A stretch of DNA of 64,000 nt from Shinisaurus crocodilurus (Eukaryota; Chordata; Lepidosauria; Squamata; Shinisauridae). Of this stretch, positions 9,401-20,000 are shown piece after piece. The number at the start of each line of letters is the position of its first letter. Positions within the stretch are counted from its first letter, which is position 1. The translations under genes were made by a program, and so were the position numbers. The stretch is taken from NCBI GenBank assembly GCA_021292165.1, contig CM037879.1, positions 162,618,886 through 162,682,885 of the forward strand. Direction: 5' to 3'. The notes beneath the pieces are model-generated. The model searched no databases, had not been told where the DNA came from, and saw only the letters and a list, made by a program, of their open reading frames with translations.

Positions 9401-12400
9401 TCTGTCGGAACTGGGATAGGGCGGCCCCTGGGTCGGGCACCCGGCCCCAGACTTGCCAGCAGCTCCCTCTGCCGCTCCGTCAGCCGGATCAGCGCCGCCA
9501 ACCCCGGGGTGATGGGGGTTGCGGGCAGGGGCCGCCATGGCTCAGCTCCCCCAGTTGCTCCGTCAGGCTCTGGGTCGCCCATGGTGATCCTTAGGCTCTT
9601 GCTACTTTGGGTCTGGGAGATATTCTGGGCTAATAAGTTATCCCCACCGCTGCCACCAAGTGGAAGACCGCCAACCTGGTCTTCTGCGTGGGTTCAATAT
9701 AAGGGGGTAGCGAGTCCTGGGGGCGGGCCTTCTCCGAGGTCCCCCAGCGACTATCACCTTAGCCTAGAACAAAGGATAACTTATAGCCACAAAAGTATCT
9801 TTTATAAAACAAGTTTATTTACAAAATGACCTTCACAAACACAGACACACGCCAGCAATACAGCTTATCAGTACAGCACAAAGTAGCAAGCAAGAAGTCT
9901 CAAGGACACCGTGATTTCAGGGCTCTCAGCTAGTTAGTTCAGCTCGGGCTCCAGCAGAGGCCCGGTCAACCGCATGCTGCTAGCTGGGTTCCGGCGGAGG
10001 TACGGTCTACCCAAGCGGCTAGTGAGTGATTTCAGCTTGGTTGCCCGGGGGTCCGGTCAACCCAAGCGGCCAGTGATTTCAGCTTGGTTTCCCGGGGGTC
10101 CGGTCAACCCAAGCGGCCAGTGATTTCAGCTAGCTGGAGCACGCCGGGTGCTGCTACCCGGGGTTGCCGATCCCTTCGTTCCCTTACCCCAAGCATGGGG
10201 CAAGGCTGCTGATCAGGTCCAACAACTCAGTTCCCTTGCGCAGGGTGTTTTATACCTTGGGTTTCAGGTAGCCCCTCCCTCTGCAATCAGGTGGGTGGCC
10301 AATCAGGTGGGTTGCCACCCTCTTCAGGTGGACGGCCAATCAGGTGGGTTGCCACCCTCCTCAGGTGGACGGCCAATCAGGTGGGTTGCCACCCTCCTCA
10401 GGTGGATAGCCAATCAGGTGGGTTGCCACCCTCCTCAGGTGGGTGGCCAATCAGGTGGGTTGCCACCTTCCCCCTGTGGGGTGGGGTCCCTTTGAAGCCA
10501 CTTGCTTAATGGTCCCATCCTGCGGTGTTGAATGGCCCTTTCTTATGGTGCCGAAGTGTCTGCTCTGGCAAGGAATTCAAGTCTTATGTAGATGGGGCTG
10601 ATATACGAGAGCATTGACGAACCTGGGGATGCTTCCTGCCTTCCCCCCTGGGGTGATTCTATGCAGATGTTGTTTGTCCCCTTTTGCATCTGTGGAGACT
10701 GGCTGTCTCCCCTCCCTGGGCCTCCTTCCCCCCTCCTTGGTGAGTGTGTGTGTGTCAGACAGGGGTTTTAGGTTGGCTTTCTCCACATAAACAAATAAAA
10801 GATTTGCCCTAACGTACATTAAAAGGCAGCTTTAAATTACACAGACAGGTCAAATTCAATTTCGTTTACGGAGTGAAATCCAACGCTGTTCAAATGGACT
10901 TGCACTGATGCAACGGGACTTTCCTCTTTTCAACCTCCTGCAGCCCACTATGCCCCCTCCCCTGAAAATGTGCTCAAGAGGGGCCCGCAACCCTGCGGAG
11001 CAGACTTTGAGGGCATGACGGGGGGAGGGGGAATTGCCCCCTCCTGATTCTACTAACAGTGTTCCATTGGCAGGAACAGCTAATTGAATACAACCCACTG
11101 ATTGTCCCCCACTTACCACACACTCTCTCATTTACAGTTATACTTACTGTTGGATCTCCTGTTTGTGATCCAAATTATGATCCTTTGGATCTCTTTTAGC
11201 CAAAGATGCTTGAAAACCAAGCCCCTTAACAAAAAAGAAAAGAAAAAAATGCCTATAAATCTAAATCCAACCCCCCCCCCCCACAAATGAATAAGGAAAA
11301 GCAGGCTTAGCTGATGTTGTTGTTACCCTAAAATGCTGCTCTATTGTTTATGAAGTTCCCAGAGTAGAACCACTTCAAAGTATGTGGCCATAATTTATAT
11401 GCAGACTGCACACTTTCCAAAAGTTAAGGAACAGCTGGTGTTGTTCAACACAAATTATTTTAATTGCATAAAATACCAGCACAATATCTTAAGGCACAAT
11501 CCTATGCAAGTTTAGACAGAAAAAAGGCCTACAACTCCCAGCATGCCCCACCCCAGTCAGCCATGCTGGCAGTTGTAGGCCTTTTTTCTGTCAAAACTTG
11601 CATAGGATTGCACCCTTAATTATTTTAAACAATAAACGGGATTTCAGCACTAACTGGTTTTTATATTTCTTCTCAATTCTTTATTTTAATCTCATAGCCT
11701 ACTACATTTCCAGTGGCTTTGAAAAAACATCGGTTTTAACAGCTTACCTCAATCATTTTTATAATGTCTCGAGGACCAACAACTTCAGGGTCAAAGCGGA
11801 CATGAGCTTTGGAAGTCGCCAGAACTACAGATGCAGAAAGAATACCAGGCGTCTGGGTAAGCTTGGATTCAATGTTATGGACACATGAGGCACAGGTCAT
11901 CCCTAGGACCTAAAGAGAATTGCAGCTAGTGTTAACATGGGTAGTTGCCTTATACGGTCAGACCACTGCTCAGTCTAGCCTACTACTGTTTACTCCAGGG
12001 GTGGAGAACCTCAGGCCTAAGCACCACATCTGGCCTTCCTAGGATTCCAATCTGCCCCTCCAGGGTTCCCCATATGCCCCCACTTCCCCCCCAACCACCA
12101 ATCGTTTTCTGTTTTTCCAGCTTCTGTGCCGTTTCCCCCCACCCATTCTAAAAGGTTGAAATGCCTCTCCCTAAGGTGGTAGCAGGGTTGGGATTCGACT
12201 TTAGTAAAGTGCCGCGATAGAACTATAGGGAAGTGGTGAGATTCGAATCACTGTAAAGCGTCAGGATTCGAACCACAGTAAGGTATCGTGACAGGACAAT
12301 AAAAAAATAAACAAAAGTAAGTAAGTTTCTATTGTAGCAGAGTGAGACAAAAGTCCATACTAAAGATATATTGGAATACATCCCTGTAAGTATGGCACAC

Positions 12401-14047
12401 TAGCTCGTTCGAGCTAAGAGTGTGGAAACAAAGCAAAAGAGAAGGAAAAAAACAGTATGGCAGAAATTTGGGCAATGAAGAGGCTCTTATTGAGAGCCTT
12501 AAGCTAAAATATGTGGGTATTTTGGCCACAATTCAGTCCCGCCCACCACTGGAATGTGACCCCAAGTTTGTCTGAAACTGAATTTGGCCTCAGGCTGAGA
12601 GAGATTCAGTAGCCCTGGTCTACTCTGATTGGTGGTAGATCTCCAAGGTGTCGGGACAAGGTCTTTCCCAGCCTTGCTACCGGAGATCCTTTTAACTGGA
12701 GATGCTGAGAACCAAACCTTGGAAACTTTTGCAAGTAGATCACATGATCCACTACTGAGTGATGGCCTTTCGCAGCATCCATAAGAGAAAGAAACTTCTC
12801 TCCCTCAGCAACCCAGGAATGCACTTAGTTAAAATGTGAGCATTCACACATGCTCTTTGCAACTTCTGATGGGAACATTTCGGTTGCTGCAACATTAATT
12901 AACTAACTTCTCTAACATCCGTGGGTACTGAAGAACTATAGCTCTTCATTCCCCTCCAACTGGATTCTCAGGAAGATTACATGGTAATCTCATACCCACG
13001 TGCCTTTCCCTTGTGTCCCAAACATTTTTCTAAAAGCATCTGTGCCCAAGTAGGGTTTTACACCTTTTATCTAATAACTACACAAGATGCCTAAAATCTG
13101 CATGAGAACCCACATTGTTGTACCTTGAAAAAGAGGCCAGGATCTAAAGAACCAAGAAATGGGTCCTGTGAGCCCAAGATAACTTATTTTCCTTCAACTG
13201 CAAACTGCTTTGGAAACAGAGAGGGAATTCAAAAGCAGCTGTGATGTCCCATGAGGGCCAGCTATCTGAAGACAAAACCTCCATGAGGCTAGCACAAACC
13301 CCTTCTGTGAGCCTAAGCAGCTCTTTGGATCCTAGTCAGTATATGCGAATTGACCAGCACCCAAATAAAACCTGTATCACAGAGGGAAAACTTGATTGTT
13401 GGCAATTCCTGACTACAGAGCTTTGGCACCAGATAAATATGAAGGCTTAAGCTGCTAACATCTATGCGGGATTCTTACCATACTATGGGAGCATTCATCC
13501 TGGCATTCATTTGTAAAGTTCTCTTGTTTCACTGGTGCAATGTGCTCTGTTTCCATCGAACAAGTTATATCCTACAACACTCACCTTAAGGTGTACATTG
13601 CCATCTGCACCAGGGTAATCCTGTATGACTGAAGCTCCAAAACCCAAGTTTTCAATCAACTGGGTTATTTCAAGAGGCTGAATTCTCTCTGGCTTATATT
13701 TTACTTCAACTTTCCCTGCCATCAAGGCAACAAGCACAGATACTATTCCTGTAACAACAGAGCTGCATCAGACACAGAACTACTTCATGAATCACGCAAA
13801 GCGCTGCCCACGAGAACAGTACTCAGTTCACCCTTATGGCTAAGAAGCAGCTTTTATTTGACGCTGGCTTCTGTTTTAGGTTACCCTGATGTGGAAGTAG
13901 GCCCTTCTGAAACCAGCAGTACTCACTTCCAAGGAGATGTATTTATGATGGAAGTGTCCAACCTCTCAGTCACAGCTGTATACTCATGTCACTGCTAAGT
14001 GCTACATAAATGGTTCCTGATGTTATTTTTAAACATTGTTAATATTG

Positions 14048-14086
<39 letters not shown>

Positions 14087-17000
14087 TTATTATGTTTATG
14101 TTACTTGTAAACTACCTTGGTAGGATTTGAAAGGCAGCATATATGTAACTGTAATAAATAAATACATTTAATTAATATTAAAATAAAACAAAATGCTATA
14201 TTTACTCCAATAGAAATAGAGCTTCCCATCCAGCAGCAGTATTCTAAGCCACCTCCTATGTCCCAGACTAGAAACAAGCAAAATGGAGAGATAACCAGCA
14301 GTGATTGAAAGCCACTGGCTCAAGATACCAGAAGGAGAGACCAAAATAATGTAAACATTAGCCATTTTACCATCTTCTTTTTGCAGTTTCTTCTCAATGC
14401 TTGATACACATGATGTGCATGTCATGCCTGTGACTAGCATAAAACATTTTTCTGTTTTTCCAACATTGGATAGGTTTGGAGGGTCATTGTGAAAGTTCTT
14501 TTTCTGAGATAAAACACCTCTACATGACAACTCTGGGGCAGCTTCACTTCTCAAGGAAGCGGAGGCCGGCATACTGGATTCTATACCTTCTTCAGTAGGT
14601 CTCCCAATGGTGGTATCTAGAACAAGTACATCAACATTGCATTAATGTGAACAACACAAGATAAGAACATGCTAATAGTTATCAAAAAAGGGAGCTTAGA
14701 ACTCCTTTGGGAACATTGCCTTCAATAAATGCAATAAACAAATGCAATAAATAAATAAATATTGGTAGGACACTGCTGAAAAAGCTGATAAGCTGAGAAA
14801 ATTTCAAGAGAACATACTTCTCGAAGGAAACTCCCATAATGAAAGGCTGGGTGCTTACCTTATAAAAGCTCAGGGGAAGGGGTGCCAACAATTTTCAATG
14901 ATTTAAAACAGGCAGGGAACATCTGGCCCTCCAGATGTCGCTAGACTGCATTTCCCATCATCCCTCATCATTGACTATGCTGACTAGGACGGTTGGGAGT
15001 TGCTGTTCAGCAACATCTGAAGGGCCACATGTTCCCCATCCTTGATTTAAAAGGTTGTAAGAAGGCTGTGTCATCTAGAGAAGATAAGACCAAGCCACAA
15101 TGATTGTGTACTAAAAGAAGGTAGGTTTACAGGGAGGCCCTTTCACTGGCGGACCAAGATATTAGCATTCCAGAGTTTCTTTGAGCTGATGGAAGCCAAA
15201 TATATGTTGGTGTAGGGAATCTATGCTGGTATAGAATCATCTTGGCTGGCTGTTACCTTACCCTAGGAGAACATCACCAGTGCAAGAGGGATAAAACAGG
15301 GAAAAACTGTGGGGGTGGCAACAAGAGAGGAGTGGAAATTATGTACCGGTAGTCAAAATCCTATGCTCATTCATGGGTTGGTCCTACCCCGATAATGGCT
15401 TAACATTAACCTGGGGAAAAGAGGCAGTGTAAAATACATTCCCATTAAAGTCAGTGGTGTATCCCTATTGTCTGACCCCTCTCTCTTCACCCCACAGCCT
15501 AAACAGAAAATAGGATTAAGATTCAGCAGGGCAATACAGATCAGTGTTGTTTGATTTCATTGTTAGTGTATGCTTGTGAGCCACTTTGGGGGCCCATTTA
15601 GGGCTAAAAACAGCATATTTTATATGGATCAATCATGATGCACGGCAGGAAGTCATTATTTCTCCATGTCTAGAGAATTAGGAGCTCAAACGTTTGGTGA
15701 TGGAGTACTTTGCACAAGCAAAACACCCAATAGCCAGGGAGATTAAAAAAAAGAAAAGAAATGGACAGATAAACACTTGCTTCTTCAGAATCCTTACAGG
15801 CACTACCTCAGGACTCCAGATCCACCCACCCACCTGGAACCTGAACTCTACTCTTGCAACTGGGCTGCAAGGAAACCCATCTTTCAAAGCAGGACATCTA
15901 CACATCCTCCCTCCCTGCTAAGCCTCTCAAGAAATGACTCTTGCATGATGGGAGTCTTGCTTTTTTCTGAGTATTACCAAGGTCCACTGATGTGTTTTAA
16001 ATGCACAAAATACAAGCGTGTCCTCAGGATCATTCAACACAGATTAGTTATACCTTAACTAAACTGCATTAAGTGATCCAGTCTGCACTCTCCCTTAAGA
16101 TCATATGAAGTGTCTTGTAGACTAGATTGAGACCTGTCTAGTCCAATATTTTTTGTAGAAACTCCAGCAGGTGCGAATTGGTCCACTGGAATCTGGCTAG
16201 TAAGCCACTGGTGGACCTTGGTCTCTCTTGTATCCATCCTTGTCCTAAATGTTGCAAGAAATCTTGGGAGTGCACCGCTTGGAATATACACTAATTTGTT
16301 GGCGCCCCTACAAATATTGCCACTCCATGTGACTTCTGGGGTTGCTCATGCATTTAGGCAGGAACTGCCTAATGAGGGGTTGGAGAATCCAGCTTTGTAG
16401 TCTAAGTACAACACTCGGCCCATGGAAGCACGTACACTCTCATTTGCAAATTTCCTTCGAAGAGTCCTGACTTAAACTAAATTTTATGCTAATTTTGTTC
16501 ATTATTCTTAACAGAGGAGACCATTTGTGGTCACCCAAATAGCCCCATTGTCTTCAAGGGAAATTAATTCTATAGTGAAACAGAGAGCAGGATTTCATTC
16601 ATCATCACATGGCTAAACTCATATGCTCCAGATTAATGGAAAGCTACAGCTGTGATCTCAAGACAAATACGCTTCTCCAAGAGCTTCACAGTAAGTGGGA
16701 TTATGTACTATAGCAACCCTGCAAGTATTTTACTGGCATACAAGATGTACCCAATATACTATATTTCACTCACACATTTAGGATTTACTCCTGGGCTGGG
16801 GCCTATATTTTGCATTCTGAATCTTAACATGATCAAGGGTGTTTGGCTTTTCCAAAGCTGAGCAGTAAAACAGCTGTGAGGAGTAGACAGAGCTCCTTAG
16901 CTCCTTGCTTGTAATCAAAACCTACTTTGCAATATGTTTGAACAAGGTAACGTGCAAGTTATTGCTGATCAGTTGCTAGTACTGTTATGGAAGTGATAAG

Positions 17001-20000
17001 ATCCTTCCCATTTACAAGACTCAAGTTATAGAAAAGCTCTGTGATACCTGTTAGGACAGAAGCATCAAATCCCATGTCTTCTATAGCAGCTCTCAGCTCT
17101 TCAGAGTTGGCTATGATCGAACTGTAGGTTATAACTGCAGTCCCTTCAGTTAAAGACACAGATATATGCACCACCCCTTTCCTTTGGGATATAGAGCTTT
17201 CAATGGATTTTACACAGGAATTGCAGGTCATTCCATCAATCCTAATTACAGTTATACTGGATCCGCTCTGCAGCTGCACTTGGGGAAGGCTGTTAGATGA
17301 ACAAGGCGAAGAGGATGCGGTGTTTGAGATTAGTCCATTATGACCCTCCATTCCACTAGAAAAGGATACTTTAAAGTTACCAGGGGGGAGGGCTTGGATG
17401 GCTTGCTGTAATGAGAATGGAGTGATCAGGTTCTGATCAAACCACGCAATAGCATTTTTCTGTTCCAAGGACACTTTAATACATCGTACCCCAGGCATAT
17501 CAGAGACCGAACTTTCAATGGTGTTGACGCAGGATTTGCAGTGCATCCCTTCCACGCCCAGCACTGCAACAGATGTGCTGGTTCCACTATTTCCCATCGT
17601 TTCTCCATCACCATCAAGCCCACCAGGCATTCTTATATCTATCTGCTGTAAGCGTTCCGCGTCAATCAAGCCGAGTTTCAATGGGGCTTGCTTATGCTTA
17701 ATGCTGCTTTCATATCCCAAGCTGTCTAGGTTATTCTTTAGTTCTTCAGGCTTTATTATAAGTGGATGATAAGCAATGGTTGCTTCTTGGTTGCTGAGGG
17801 CCACTTTGATTTTCTTCACACCATGGAGTTTCCCAATCTTTTCTTCAATGTTGTTGACACAAGACTGGCAGGTCATGCCTTCTATTTTGATCTTAACTAA
17901 AGCTTCACCAGTCCATTGTCCCGAAGACTGTGTTGCATCTACAATACTGGCATCAAATCCCATGTCCTTGATTTCCTCGCAGATCTGATGGGGACTTATT
18001 TCCAGCCCCAAATATTTTATCACGGCATTACTTTGTTCAAGAGACACCTTGATATTCACAATTCCTTTCACCTTAGAAATTCTGCCCTCTATGGATTGTA
18101 CACAGGCTTGGCAAGTGATACCCAAAATATCAACGGTAACTGTGTCTGCTTGACAAAGAAGAGAGGGTGGGTGTTCCGAGTCCACCTCAAAGCTAATATT
18201 GTCAAAGGCAAGCTTGTGCTTCATTGCTGATGCTGATACACAGGTGGATGAAGCGTGTCCAGGTAAAGCCTGAAGTGTACACAGTAAATAAAAGCAAAAA
18301 TAATGTACTTTGGTTTATTTATTTATTTGACGCACGGTATACTATTCTACATAGGCAGAAATACTTCAAAGGATCCTAATAATTTTAGCTTTGTAACCAC
18401 AAATATACCAAGCATAGCGACAGCTGATCCACCAAACTGGGATGGTGTCCGATTGCTCACCTGTCTTAGGCTGGTGATGGCTACTTTAGGGAGAGGGACA
18501 ATTGAATTCAGCCATTTTTGCAGGGTTGACTGTTGCCCCTGAGCAAAGTGGAACTTTTTGTTAAAACTGTTAGCACTAGTAAGGAAAGGGTGTTTACTTG
18601 TTGGCAATTGGCATATATATATATTAAAGTCCTAGTAAAGCCATGGGCCTCCTCGGTGGCCTTGAGTAATTTACACAGCCTTTGTACATTGGGATTGAGA
18701 GTGAGTTACTTCACCAGGAAGTGTTGCTTGTTCTGACCTTTGTGATAGAACAAGGCATGACAATAACTATTTTCTGCTTTCCTTTTTACATTTGCTGCCC
18801 ATCTCTTAGTAGTACTATCTCTAGATGCCTATAAGGCAAACAGCTGTCAATTTATTGGTGCGTAGTATTTTAAACAGAATATTTATATACTGACAGGTAT
18901 AGGTTTTAGCAGACCAACACGGCAGAAGGTATAACTATCAGCCTGATCACTTTGTTAACATATGCCCTGAAACATCTTCTGAGAAGTCTTGTCACAGCTT
19001 CCCAGATCTTAGTTCTATTTATTTATTTATTATATTTATACCCCGCCTTTTTTCCTTCAAGGAGCCCAAGGCGGCTTACATAATCCTCCTCCTCCTCTCC
19101 ATTTTATCCTCACAACAACCCTGTGAGGTAGGTTAGGCTGAGAGTCAGTGATTGGCCCAAAGTCACCCAGTGAGTTTCATAGCTGAACATTTAGTTCTAA
19201 ATGTCATTTTCTTCCCAACTTTTCCTATCTGATGTTTAAACATTTAATTTAAAAAGAAACAGGCAACACTCTTGCAGCTGCTGTCCAGTTGCAAAACAAA
19301 GTTACCCTACCAAGCTATCCCAGAATTCAACAGCCACATAACGGTATATAATACACAAAGAGACAGACACACACAGGTTTATTTTAGAGTTAGGTAAACC
19401 TACCACAATTTTTCCTACATTTAATGATTTTCTATGTTTTAAATTCTTATATTCATTCTAAACATTCTGAATTCCTACATCACATTTATCCCAACTTGAT
19501 CGTTTTCACTGAATTTTCACCTCTACATCCTGTAGCCATGACACAATATTTATTGCTGTATCCTGAGTTTCTCATCAAGACCTGAAATATACACCTACAA
19601 AGTTAAATGTTTAAAGTTTGATTTTTAAGGTTACAGTCCAAAGCACACTAACTAGGTTTAAGCAAACATGTTAAGGATTGGGCTATATGTCTCAAAGTTT
19701 AATTATCTGATTAAAATTACCCTTTGCACTAGGTATCTATACATGACTGAATCTTCAGAGCATATTCTCCAATAGACAAATTATAAAACACAAATTTGGG
19801 AAAAATAGGGATACTGCTTAACAAATTGAAATAGGGCAGACTCTCATGCTCCAGAATACCGGCCAAATGGACATAATGGATGAAAGAGGCAGAGATGCAA
19901 TTTCCTCAGTACACTGGGTCTTGTTAGAACGGTGTTCCTGTCCATTTTGTCCATTTTTAGCTTTCATTTCAAAGTTTCCCCGCCCTCAAATCTACCTTTT

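Larger units (their letters stand above)
3937..10787 (-). mobile_element. Full-length Gmr1-like Ty3/gypsy LTR retrotransposon in ATP7B intron 6
   Basis: 6851 bp, read right to left: 5' LTR 9659-10787, primer site, gag with SCAN-like region and CCHC knuckle, protease, integrase, then RT and RNase H, polypurine tract, 3' LTR 3937-4990. Integrase lies upstream of RT, the copia-like order that defines the Gmr1 group among gypsy elements; ordinary gypsy elements have it downstream. TAAAC flanks both sides. The coding region is nearly complete but split into three frames (shifts near 7145 and 6665). The LTRs agree closely apart from tandem-repeat number, so the insertion is fairly young. The orientation is the same as ATP7B. 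Confidence 0.93.

Noticed and set aside
7300..9829. Long plus-strand open frames across 7300-9829
   Set aside because: They are antisense shadows of the GC-rich Gmr1 gag-integrase frame and show no recognisable domain.
10279..10470. 37-bp repeats as a CRISPR array
   Set aside because: They are head-to-tail units without unique spacers, inside a eukaryotic LTR.
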